Origin: Succinivibrio sp.
Lineage (GTDB): Bacteria > Pseudomonadota > Gammaproteobacteria > Enterobacterales > Succinivibrionaceae
Direction of reading: 5' to 3'
Assembly: GCA_017635415.1 (NCBI GenBank)
Contig: JAGBLM010000032.1
Location: 1 to 33,322 of the forward strand
DNA length: 33,322 nucleotides
This document shows, in pieces, positions 16,346 through 24,672 of this stretch. The position numbers and the translations under genes are program-made. Under the pieces are notes generated by a model that saw only the letters and a program-made list of their open reading frames with translations, was not told where the DNA came from and made no database searches. How positions within the stretch are numbered: position 1 is the stretch's first letter; the number at the start of each line of letters is the position of its first letter.

Positions 16346-17542
16346 ATGCATAGACAATTAAAAGCTACGGTCTGCTATGTAGATTACGGTGAGTCTAAAC
16401 TTAACATCAAAGATGCCCTTGCGGTTATTGAGGGCTGGGAGCGGGGATTCTATCTTTGTGTGTTCAGAAACGATCCGAACGCGCAGAATTCCCTTGTTAC
16501 TGACTGGCCTGTTTCTGAGGATGGGCAGGCATATGCCTATATTGCTCCTAACAGACTAATCTCTGAGGTCAACGGCAGTTTAAGCGTTTATCTTGACGAG
16601 GATTTAAACGATCCCCTGGCAAAGGATGCCTCGGCTTTTTACAACTTTTCTATCCGCACTGAAAACAGTGAGGATGCCCCTGTTTACAACGGAGAGATTG
16701 CGGTGGTGACAGGAGCAAACGGCGAGCGCTACCTACTGCCGTCTACCTCCAGAAGAAAAAAAGTCTCACCAGACAGCAGACCTCAGGAGACGAAGAGCGA
16801 GACAGTGACTCAGGCGCCGAGTGCTCCTGCTGCGCCTTCCGCACCTTCCCGCAAAGCAACCGGTGGACTGACCAAAATCCTTGCATTTGCCGCAGGTATC
16901 CTGCTTTTACTGGCCATGCTCTTTGCTCTGTGGCAGTTTGTGCTCAAACCTCTTCTCGGATCTTTCCTCGGCGGATCTCCTGTCGCTGAGCAGACCGCTC
17001 CGGTTCAGAATGAAGAAGAGAAGGAAGAGGATAAAACTGATAATAAAGACGAGACTGAAGCAAAGGAAGACACTGATGAAGCCCTGGCAGATAATACTGC
17101 GGGTGCTGATGAGAATAATCTGGAGGCATCTGAGCAGACGTCTGCTCCTGAACAGAATGCCAGTGCGGAGAGTACCGCTGCCGGTGATCCTCTGACAACG
17201 CATCCTTGTGATATCAAAAGCAGTCCTGATGATAAGGTCCTGCTTGATGCCTGCGTCAGAAGTAAACCGCAGGATAGCGTTATTTATAAACTTGGACAGG
17301 ATGCGCTTGCACAAAATCGCTGCGATCTTGCCAAGCGTATCTTTACCAGTGTCGGGCGAGGCGGCAATAAGGATGCTGCCTTAATGCTGGGAAAACTTTT
17401 TGATCCTAATGAGAGTTCCGTTTCGAGCAACTGTTTTGCAAAGGACAGCTGGAGTGCTGTCTACTGGTATGAGAAGGCCAGAGATGCCGGAGAGGCAGTT
17501 GAATCCGAGAAGGCTTTGGAGAATCTGAAAAATGCCAAGTAG
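16346..17542 (+). CDS. Bitopic inner-membrane protein with periplasmic Sel1/TPR-like domain
   Basis: I do not recognise a named family for this 398-residue protein. Residues 1-130 are a compact soluble domain starting MHRQLKATVCYVDYG. One membrane helix lies at about 178-199 (ILAFAAGILLLLAMLFALW), preceded by basic residues, which places the N-terminus in the cytoplasm. A long Glu/Asp/Ala-rich linker (about 215-285) crosses the periplasm. The C-terminal 110 residues carry two or three helical repeats (YKLGQDALAQNRCDLAKRIF, DAALMLGKLFD, AVYWYEKARDAGEA) like Sel1/TPR, with several cysteines. It begins directly after the srfC stop and overlaps the next gene by 11 bases. It could couple SrfB/SrfC to periplasmic partners. 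Confidence 0.7.
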   Translation: MHRQLKATVCYVDYGESKLNIKDALAVIEGWERGFYLCVFRNDPNAQNSLVTDWPVSEDGQAYAYIAPNRLISEVNGSLSVYLDEDLNDPLAKDASAFYNFSIRTENSEDAPVYNGEIAVVTGANGERYLLPSTSRRKKVSPDSRPQETKSETVTQAPSAPAAPSAPSRKATGGLTKILAFAAGILLLLAMLFALWQFVLKPLLGSFLGGSPVAEQTAPVQNEEEKEEDKTDNKDETEAKEDTDEALADNTAGADENNLEASEQTSAPEQNASAESTAAGDPLTTHPCDIKSSPDDKVLLDACVRSKPQDSVIYKLGQDALAQNRCDLAKRIFTSVGRGGNKDAALMLGKLFDPNESSVSSNCFAKDSWSAVYWYEKARDAGEAVESEKALENLKNAK

Positions 17543-19478
17543 TAAATGCATAAAATCAGTCCTGATGATGACTCTTCTGGCTGTCACTGCAGTACAGGGG
17601 GCTGAAAAACCTTTGCTTATGGAAGGCAAGACTTCTCTATACCAGAAAGTTCTTTCCACTCCGTCGTGCGTGCTCAGAAAAGATCCCGCTGCTAAGGACG
17701 GCAGTGCTGTGCCCGCTTTTTCCAGATTTTATGTCTATAAGAGAGACGGTCGGAATCTGCAGGTAGGTCCTGATACCACCGGCAAGATTTCAGGCTGGCT
17801 TGATGGCTCGTGTGCTGTTGAATGGAAAATGCAGACTGCTCTGATGTTCACTAATCCAGCTGGTCGTGACAGAGCTCTGATCTTTGATGGCAAAGATGCT
17901 CTTGATGAACTGGTGAAAGCTAAAGATCCAAGGTCAAATGTGCAGTCTCTCAATGACTCTCTGTCTGCCAAAAAGAGTGCTCCACATGTTCTGTCACAGG
18001 AACCTGACAGGTATATCGATTACCGCAGACAGTTCTATCTGCTGCCAATCCTTGATGCAGAGGAGACCATGTTTGACGACGGCAATTATACCCGTGAACT
18101 TAAGATAGCCTCCATAACCGCACTTGATGATAAGAAAAAAACAGATCAGGGCAGTGAGACCTCGGCTATCAAACAGTTCAAGGCGGCCATCGTTTTCGTG
18201 ATTGATTCCTCTATCTCGATGCAGCCTTATATCGACAGGACGAAGAAGGCTATCGAGACCATCTATAAGCGTCTTGAAAAAGAGCATCTTGAGGACAGAG
18301 TCCAGTTTGGTCTCGTATCTTTCCGTTCAAATATTAAGGCTGTGCCGGGACTTGAATATACCTCCAGAATATTCGTCAATCCCGGTGATGCCAACAGCAG
18401 TAAGGAGTTTGCCGAGAAACTCAAAGACCTAAAGCAGGCCAACGTTTCAAGTGCTCTCTTTGATGAGGATGCCTACAGTGGTATCAATACTGCGCTTTCT
18501 GCTGTCAAATGGAATGAGTTTGGCGGGCGTTATGTGGTCCTGATGACAGACGCTGGAGCAATTGAGGGCAGCAATAAACTCTCGTCTACCAAACTTGATT
18601 CAAAAGAACTGCGTGCCGAGGCTGCTCATCAGGGTGTTGCTCTGTATGCTCTGCATCTTCTGACAGAATCGGGAAAGAGAAACAGGAATCACGACAAGGC
18701 CAAGGCTCAGTATCAGGATCTGACTTTTAACGATGTGCTGCAGAAATCTCTATATTATCCGGTTGACGCTGGCGAGGTAAGTTCTTTTGGTAATATGGTT
18801 GACCAGCTGGCCAATTCTATTACCAATCAGGTCAAACTGGCCTCTGAAGGAAAGTTAGGAGCCGGGTCAGCAGTGGCTGTCGCTGAGAATTCAGCAAAAG
18901 AGCAGGATTCTCTTGATGAGGATACCAGACTTTTAGGTTACGCCATGCAGCTGTCGTATCTCGGAACAGTGACCGGTACCAAGGCGCCTGATTTTATTGA
19001 AGGCTGGATAAGTGATCGCGATCTGGTTGCTCACAATAAACCTGTAGCCGAGCCGGTTGTGCTGCTTACCAAACTGCAGCTCTCCGATCTTAAGGAACTG
19101 ACCCGTCATATTCTTGATTCGGCAAATCAGGGTATTTTAAATCCTGAGGATATGTTCTCTCAGCTACGTTCTCTTGCGGTCAGCATGGGACGTGATCCGG
19201 CCAGTATGCAGGATGGAACAAGTCTTAAAATTTCCAGTATGGGACTCCTTGGCGAATATCTTGATGGACTTCCTTACAAAAGCCGTCTGCAGGATCTTGA
19301 TGAGGAAACCTGGAGCAGCATGGGACCTGATGAGCAGAACCAGACTATTGAAGATCTGGAAAACAAACTGACTTATTATCAGAAGTGTAATGATGATACG
19401 GACAGGTGGGTTAATTTGATTCCAGGCGCAGATTCATCTGAAGCAGTTTATCCGGTGAAACTGGAGCTTTTGCCTTGA
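17532..19478 (+). CDS. Periplasmic von Willebrand factor A (VWA) domain protein
   Basis: The 648-residue product starts with a signal peptide (about 1-23, SVLMMTLLAVTAVQG) and has no other membrane segment, so it should be periplasmic. A small SH3-like or beta-rich region may occupy 35-100 (LRKDPAAKDGSAVPAFSRFY, then GRNLQVGP and GKISGWLDG). The VWA domain at about 215-430 has an intact metal-binding MIDAS: VFVIDSSISM with Asp225, Ser227 and Ser229, and LMTDAGAIEG as the C-terminal aspartate loop. The C-terminal 200 residues are helical and unassigned. It overlaps the preceding gene by 11 bases and ends inside the TTG start of the ABC gene. VWA domains usually bind protein partners through a metal ion. 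Confidence 0.8.
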   Translation: MPSSKCIKSVLMMTLLAVTAVQGAEKPLLMEGKTSLYQKVLSTPSCVLRKDPAAKDGSAVPAFSRFYVYKRDGRNLQVGPDTTGKISGWLDGSCAVEWKMQTALMFTNPAGRDRALIFDGKDALDELVKAKDPRSNVQSLNDSLSAKKSAPHVLSQEPDRYIDYRRQFYLLPILDAEETMFDDGNYTRELKIASITALDDKKKTDQGSETSAIKQFKAAIVFVIDSSISMQPYIDRTKKAIETIYKRLEKEHLEDRVQFGLVSFRSNIKAVPGLEYTSRIFVNPGDANSSKEFAEKLKDLKQANVSSALFDEDAYSGINTALSAVKWNEFGGRYVVLMTDAGAIEGSNKLSSTKLDSKELRAEAAHQGVALYALHLLTESGKRNRNHDKAKAQYQDLTFNDVLQKSLYYPVDAGEVSSFGNMVDQLANSITNQVKLASEGKLGAGSAVAVAENSAKEQDSLDEDTRLLGYAMQLSYLGTVTGTKAPDFIEGWISDRDLVAHNKPVAEPVVLLTKLQLSDLKELTRHILDSANQGILNPEDMFSQLRSLAVSMGRDPASMQDGTSLKISSMGLLGEYLDGLPYKSRLQDLDEETWSSMGPDEQNQTIEDLENKLTYYQKCNDDTDRWVNLIPGADSSEAVYPVKLELLP

Positions 19479-20203
19479 GTGTCACGATTCTTAAGATACG
19501 TAATCTGAGTTATACCTATCGGGGCAGAAATTCAGATGGACTTAAGGTTACACTGCGCTCTATGCGTCTTTGTGCGGGAGACGTCAAGGCTTTGACCGGT
19601 GTTTCAGGTAGCGGCAAATCCACCTTGCTTGAGTGCATAGGGCTGATTCGTGAAGGTTTTAACGCAGATGAGTTCATTATTGATGATACGGATATTCAGA
19701 CGCAGAATGCTGCGGCTCTGGCCGGTGTGCGTGCCGCAAAACTGGGCTTTATGCCACAGTCAGGAGGTCTGCTTCCGTTTCTGACTGTCAGGGGCAATAT
19801 TTCACTGCAGATGAAACTGGGAAGACGTTACAACAGCGCGTGTCCACCGATGGATAAACTCTGGGAGGAACTTTTAGAAGTCCTCAGAACGCTGGAGATT
19901 GACAGTCTTTTGGACAGATATCCGCAGGAACTGTCCATTGGTCAGCGGCAGAGGGCCGTTTTCTGCAAGGCCATTGCTCATCAGCCTAAACTGGTGCTTA
20001 TTGATGAACCGACGTCTGCTCTTGATCCACTGCATGCGCAGAAACTTTTTGCCGCAATTGCCGCAATTGCGGCGCGACTTAAGGTTTCGGTCCTGACTGT
20101 AACGCACGATCTTCATCTTGTCGAGAAACTTGGTATTGTATCCTGCGCTTATCAGCAGGCACAGAGCAGCGCCTCTCACAGTATCTTTGCGGAGGCGTTA
20201 TGA
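19475..20203 (+). CDS. ABC transporter ATP-binding protein (LolD/MacB/TagT type)
   Basis: This 242-residue ATPase has Walker A GVSGSGKST (42-50), a Q-loop in KLGFMPQSGG, signature LSIGQRQR, Walker B LVLIDEPTSALD, and a switch histidine in VTHDLH. The start codon is TTG (19475-19477), overlapping the previous stop, with GGAG eight bases upstream. The next ATG lies too far inside and would remove the first beta strands. It overlaps the permease gene by four bases. The family powers mechanotransmission-type exporters that move lipoproteins or signal across the membrane without classical transport. LolD is the nearest well-known relative, but this copy is embedded in the srf-type operon. Confidence 0.88.
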   Translation: MSVTILKIRNLSYTYRGRNSDGLKVTLRSMRLCAGDVKALTGVSGSGKSTLLECIGLIREGFNADEFIIDDTDIQTQNAAALAGVRAAKLGFMPQSGGLLPFLTVRGNISLQMKLGRRYNSACPPMDKLWEELLEVLRTLEIDSLLDRYPQELSIGQRQRAVFCKAIAHQPKLVLIDEPTSALDPLHAQKLFAAIAAIAARLKVSVLTVTHDLHLVEKLGIVSCAYQQAQSSASHSIFAEAL

Positions 20204-21396
20204 TTTTCAAACTTGCGCTGCAGGATCTGTGGCATGACAGACTGATGAGTCTGTGTCTGACCTCGGCAATGGTGGCAGTCCTGGCTCCTCTGCTCCTGCT
20301 CTTTTCCTTACGCTACGGCATTCTGCATACTCTGGACAGTAATTTGCGCGATAATCCTCTGAATCTTGAACTGAGAATGATGCAGGGCTATAACCTTGAT
20401 GAGGATTTTTTTACCTCGCTACGTCATGATCCTCATGTGGGCTTTGTCGTTGAGATGACCAGAGCGCTCAGCGTGACTGCTGATATCGGTTTCAACGGCA
20501 AAGCAAGAACCATGATTGAAACTATTCCCACTGCAGAGGGCGATCCTATCGCAAGACTGTCCGGTGTGGCAAAGTCACCTGCTGATGACGAGATCCTGCT
20601 GACGGCATCTCTGGCCCGGGAACTTGGCGCGGGAGTGGGGGATACTGTCAGGGTGGTGATAAACCGTATAAAGGACGGGAACAGGGAAAACGGCAGTGAA
20701 AAATTCCGCATTCTCGGGATCATAGATGAACTATATAATTCCAGAAACTGTATTTACCTCAATCTGAATGCCGTCGCTGCTATGGAAGACTTCCGTGACG
20801 GATTCAATCCTGCCATCTTCTCGGACGGCTCAAATCCAAACAGTCAGAGAACCCATTTTGCCAAGGCCCGTCTTTATGCTAAAAGCATTGATGATGTTGA
20901 GCCGCTGTCTGTAAGACTAAGAGCCTCCTACAATATTTCCGATTCGCTGATGGCTATTGAGAATGTCAGATCTATAGGAAGGGTGCTTTCCTTTGTTTTC
21001 TATACAATTGCCGTAACCTCCGTGATAGGCGGGATTATCGCCAGCGGCGGACTGCTTGTCAGCAATCTCGGCCGAAAGGAAGGATCTTTTGCTATGCTGC
21101 AACTGATGGGTTGCAGGCGATCTGATGTGACAAGACTTGTTGTCTATGAGGCACTGCTGCTGTCTGCTCTTGCCTATGTATGTGCCTTGGGCCTGTTTTA
21201 TGGTGGACAGAGTGTTTTTAATCTGTATTTTAGTAACTTACTAAAGGGTCAGGCCGTGGTTTCCACTCTGACCGGTGAGCACGTTGCCGTGGCGTTCCTG
21301 ATAACTGCAGCAACCTCGCTGTGTATTTCCCTGGTCTGTGCAAAGTTCCGCCTGTCTGGAGTTACCGTGGCCACCGCCATGAGGGAGATAAGATGA
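20200..21396 (+). CDS. ABC transporter permease (FtsX/LolC/MacB/TagS type)
   Basis: The 398-residue protein has the four-helix plan of the MacB/FtsX superfamily. The first helix (about 15-40, LMSLCLTSAMVAVLAPLLLLF) is followed by a large periplasmic domain of roughly 220 residues. Three helices come at the end: SFVFYTIAVTSVIGGIIASG, LLLSALAYVCALGLFYGG and VAVAFLITAATSLCISLVC. A GRKEGSFAMLQLMGCRRSDV coupling helix lies between helices 2 and 3. It starts by a four-base overlap with its ATPase and ends ATGA into the FGE-fold gene. The pair probably converts ATP hydrolysis into movement of its periplasmic domain, acting on the neighbouring VWA and FGE-fold proteins (inference). Confidence 0.88.
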   Translation: MIFKLALQDLWHDRLMSLCLTSAMVAVLAPLLLLFSLRYGILHTLDSNLRDNPLNLELRMMQGYNLDEDFFTSLRHDPHVGFVVEMTRALSVTADIGFNGKARTMIETIPTAEGDPIARLSGVAKSPADDEILLTASLARELGAGVGDTVRVVINRIKDGNRENGSEKFRILGIIDELYNSRNCIYLNLNAVAAMEDFRDGFNPAIFSDGSNPNSQRTHFAKARLYAKSIDDVEPLSVRLRASYNISDSLMAIENVRSIGRVLSFVFYTIAVTSVIGGIIASGGLLVSNLGRKEGSFAMLQLMGCRRSDVTRLVVYEALLLSALAYVCALGLFYGGQSVFNLYFSNLLKGQAVVSTLTGEHVAVAFLITAATSLCISLVCAKFRLSGVTVATAMREIR

Positions 21397-23015
21397 GATT
21401 ATTGACATTTGCCGCCCTGAGTATGGCCGTCTGTATAACATCAGCCCGGGCAATAAGTGATGACCCCTTCAATCCTGCGCCTTTGGACGGAGACGTGATT
21501 GTCTCGATGCCATGCGATTTCAAGATGGTTTTCAGAAAGGTCTATACCTCGCCTGAGGATGAAAAACTCAAAGACAAAAGGTTTGAGGCCGGAGGAGAGC
21601 AGAGCAAAAGTCCAATGGCGCAGAATCCCCGCGAGTATTATGTTCAGGGTGGCTTTCATGATAAGGGCGGTTTTTATTACCTGATGTCAAAGTATGAACT
21701 GTCGCAACTGCAGTACGAAGCGCTGACGGCGGATAAATGTCCTGATGCGGGAAGCAAAAAACTGCATCTTCCGGTTACAAATGTATCCTGGTTTGAAATG
21801 GTGGAAGCGGGCAGACGTTATTCAAATTTTCTGCAGAAGGCTAAGGACACTCCTAACGTGGACGGTACTCCTGCTTATGCCAGACTGCCGACCGATAATG
21901 AATGGGAATTTGCAGAGCGTGGCGGACTTGAGGTTTCGCCGTCGGAATTTGAAAGCAGTCTGCCTCCCGTGGCAGTACAGTCACTGCGTGATTATGCCTG
22001 GTTCCAGGGAAGTCAGAGTGCTAACGGAAGACTGCAGCTGCCGGGCAGACTAAAACCGAATGAACTGGGTATTTTTGACATGCTCGGTAATGCTCAGGAA
22101 ATGATATTTGAGCCGTTCCGAGCTACCAGAACCGGACGTCTGCACGGACAGAGCGGCGGCTATATTCTGCGTGGCGGTGGTATCAATACCATAGCAGAGG
22201 ATATGAGTTCTTCAACCAGGGTGGAACGTCCGTACTTTACCAAGGGCGTGGAGAACAAATCCAAGGATGCAGGAGGGCGTTTCGTCCTCGCCGTCCCGGT
22301 GGCTTCCTCTTCTGATGATGTCAGAGTCCTGAATGAGAAAGTAAGACAGCTTGGTACTGAGGATAATACCGGCAAAGCCGGTGGAGAATCCAACCTTGAT
22401 ACAGTTGCCATGCTTGATACTCTCATCAGACAGAACAATGAGGCAAAGCAGGTTCTGCTTGATGAGAAAAAGGATCTGCAGACAGCCAACGATTTTCTGC
22501 AGAAACAGAATGAAGATTTAAGTTCTAAGCTTGGCAAGCTCAGAGAGCAGCTTGTCACGGTGAATGCGGAGCGCGACAGTATGCGTGATGTGGCTGTTGT
22601 CGCCAATATTCATATTGGTACCTTCCTGTGCAACTCTCTTGCCGATGAACAGGCACAGTACAATTATCTTAAGGGGATAACCGTCAAACTTGAGGAGCGG
22701 TGCAAGGAAAACGAGAGATTCTGCCAGTCATACGAAAACAATAAAAAGAGTCTAAAAGGCAGTGAAGCTCATCTGAAGAATCTGTCCCGCTATTACGGAG
22801 ATAATCTTGCCGAAGCGGTTTCAACCTATGACTTAAGTCTGTTTGCCAAACTTAACAGAGTTGCCATTCAGGGACAGGGAAAGCTCTATAATAAATTTAC
22901 TGAACTGTATCAGAATCACCTTCGGGAATATAAGCAAAACGAGAAGAATACCGAGAAGAATGCTGAAAAATGGATAAGTCAGTGTCATGCCGTTCTGAGC
23001 GGAGATAACAAATGA
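21393..23015 (+). CDS. Periplasmic FGE/SUMF1-fold protein with C-terminal coiled coil (TagR-like)
   Basis: I start this gene at the ATG at 21393, which overlaps the permease stop as ATGA, has GAGGGAG upstream, and yields a signal peptide (1-20, LTFAALSMAVCITSARA). The product is 540 residues. Residues about 45-300 fit the formylglycine-generating-enzyme/sulfatase-modifying fold: MSKYELSQLQYEAL, PVTNVSWFEMVEAGRRYSNFL, ARLPTDNEWEFAERGG, ELGIFDMLGNAQEMIFEPF, LRGGG and GGRFVLAVP. The two active-site cysteines expected near the end of a true FGE are absent, so a binding role is more likely than catalysis. Residues about 320-540 form a long coiled coil with five cysteines. TagR of the type VI TagQRST group has the same fold and ABC-adjacent position. 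Confidence 0.82.
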   Translation: MRLLTFAALSMAVCITSARAISDDPFNPAPLDGDVIVSMPCDFKMVFRKVYTSPEDEKLKDKRFEAGGEQSKSPMAQNPREYYVQGGFHDKGGFYYLMSKYELSQLQYEALTADKCPDAGSKKLHLPVTNVSWFEMVEAGRRYSNFLQKAKDTPNVDGTPAYARLPTDNEWEFAERGGLEVSPSEFESSLPPVAVQSLRDYAWFQGSQSANGRLQLPGRLKPNELGIFDMLGNAQEMIFEPFRATRTGRLHGQSGGYILRGGGINTIAEDMSSSTRVERPYFTKGVENKSKDAGGRFVLAVPVASSSDDVRVLNEKVRQLGTEDNTGKAGGESNLDTVAMLDTLIRQNNEAKQVLLDEKKDLQTANDFLQKQNEDLSSKLGKLREQLVTVNAERDSMRDVAVVANIHIGTFLCNSLADEQAQYNYLKGITVKLEERCKENERFCQSYENNKKSLKGSEAHLKNLSRYYGDNLAEAVSTYDLSLFAKLNRVAIQGQGKLYNKFTELYQNHLREYKQNEKNTEKNAEKWISQCHAVLSGDNK

Positions 23016-24661
23016 TCAGAATTTTACGTCTCCAGAAAAAAGATCTTACAGCTGATGCCCTGTCTTATGCGCAACATAGCAGACTGTGGCGGGAAGAGCT
23101 GACGGGATCTGTTGAGGATAAGGCAGTTTTATCACTGTCCTATGCTGAGATTGACGGTGAATATGTCAACTATTACACCGATCTTGAAGGTTCTGTTGAA
23201 GAACCGAGGGAAGATCAGCTGCCGTCTGATTTAAGACTGCGGGCAGATTCAATAAAAAAGAGTTTTAACGATTTTCTTGATTCGAAGGGGAAACTCAACA
23301 ACAATGCACTTGAGGCACACAAGTCAGAGTTTGTAAGACTTCTTGATGATTCACGCATCTTTATCATCGGTTCTACCAATCCCGTCATCGTACCTGCTCA
23401 GACCAGAGCAATGGCAGTGCACAGAGCACAGACTATAAAAGCTGCCAAAGCGGCTGAAAAAAATGGCGGCTGTCTTGTACCGTTTTTTATCATGCTCCTT
23501 ATACTGTTGCTCATTCTCGGCTCTTTGTGGTGGTTTTTCCTGAAGCCATGGCCGCAGGAGGGATCGTTTAAGGAAAGGATCAATGATCTTTTAAACAGCT
23601 GGGGTTTTAATTCTCTGTTCAGACTGGACACTTCAGCACAGCAGGAGACTCTTGCGGTCATTCAGCAGCGGGTCGATGAAATGCTGGCGCAGAAGGAACA
23701 GGAGGAGCAGCTTCTTGCCGAAGAGGAGAGACTTAAAAAGGAGAAAATGGAGGAGGAACGTCTCAAGGAACTTGAAGCGGCACGACTTGCTGAAGAGGAG
23801 GCCCGCAAAAAGGCAGAAGAGGCCCGTCTTCTGGAAGAGGAAGCACGCAAGAAGGCCGAAGAGGAAGCAGAAAAACTTAGAGCGGAAGCTGAAGCTGCGA
23901 AAATAAAGGCTGAAGAAGAGAGAAAAAAGGCAGAAGAGGCTGCGGCAAATGCCCGTCAGAACAAACCGTCCGCGCAGCAGAATACGATTACACCACAGCA
24001 GAATGATAGTACCCAGTCTGCAGGTGGGAACAAAACTCTGCCAAAATGTACCACCCTTAAGAAAGAGGGCAAACTTCCACAGATGGTTGTGGCTTTTGAT
24101 GGCTCTGAATCAATGCTGATTGAAGATGTCAGAACCTCTTCAGGAAGAGGCAGCAGACTTGATGTTGCGACTGGTGCTGCGAACAATATGATCCGCAGCA
24201 TTGACAGAAATGTCGATATCGGCTTTGTGGAGATTAACGGCTGTTCTGCGGCAAAAAACCACGGCTTTTTCGGGGGTGGTAACCGCTCTGCACTGGTAAG
24301 CAGAATAAACTCCATAAATCCAAGAAGATATGACGGTATGACGCCGCTTGTGGATGGTCTTAATAAAATGGCGGATATGGTTGACGGTGTTAATGCAGAT
24401 GCCGTGGGAGTTCTGATCTCCGATGGTGAGGACACCTGTCCGTTTACCCACGCAATTGATGTCTGTCAGCTGGCAGCCAGAATTCATGCACGCAAGCCTA
24501 GACTCAAGATCCACACCATTCTTATCGGAGACGGAGCCGGCAAGGCCGCCTGCGTAGCAAAAATAACCGGAGGAAAGGTATTCTCACCTAATAATGCCTC
24601 TGAGATAAACGCCCAGCTCAAAGCTGCCGGCAGTGAAATGAAACAGGTTTGTAAGGAGTAG
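23012..24661 (+). CDS. Bitopic protein with SrfA-like N-terminal domain and periplasmic VWA domain
   Basis: This 549-residue protein starts with an ATGA overlap. Residues 1-140 are cytoplasmic and end DDSRIFIIGSTNPVIV; that ending resembles the N-terminal domain of the next gene product. A membrane helix lies at about 154-177 (FFIMLLILLLILGSLWWFF). A long Glu/Ala/Arg/Lys helix (about 215-315, EEARKKAEEARLLEEEARKK) follows, like a short TolA stalk. The C-terminal VWA domain (about 350-545) has MIDAS VAFDGSESM with Asp363, Ser365 and Ser367, then DGMTPL and ISDGEDTCP. Several cysteines (GCSAAK, CPFTHAIDVC, AACVAK, VCKE) suggest disulfides. PpkA has the same order of cytoplasmic part, helix and periplasmic VWA, but here there is no kinase. 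Confidence 0.82.
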   Translation: MIRILRLQKKDLTADALSYAQHSRLWREELTGSVEDKAVLSLSYAEIDGEYVNYYTDLEGSVEEPREDQLPSDLRLRADSIKKSFNDFLDSKGKLNNNALEAHKSEFVRLLDDSRIFIIGSTNPVIVPAQTRAMAVHRAQTIKAAKAAEKNGGCLVPFFIMLLILLLILGSLWWFFLKPWPQEGSFKERINDLLNSWGFNSLFRLDTSAQQETLAVIQQRVDEMLAQKEQEEQLLAEEERLKKEKMEEERLKELEAARLAEEEARKKAEEARLLEEEARKKAEEEAEKLRAEAEAAKIKAEEERKKAEEAAANARQNKPSAQQNTITPQQNDSTQSAGGNKTLPKCTTLKKEGKLPQMVVAFDGSESMLIEDVRTSSGRGSRLDVATGAANNMIRSIDRNVDIGFVEINGCSAAKNHGFFGGGNRSALVSRINSINPRRYDGMTPLVDGLNKMADMVDGVNADAVGVLISDGEDTCPFTHAIDVCQLAARIHARKPRLKIHTILIGDGAGKAACVAKITGGKVFSPNNASEINAQLKAAGSEMKQVCKE

Positions 24662-24672
24662 CAGGAGTTTTT

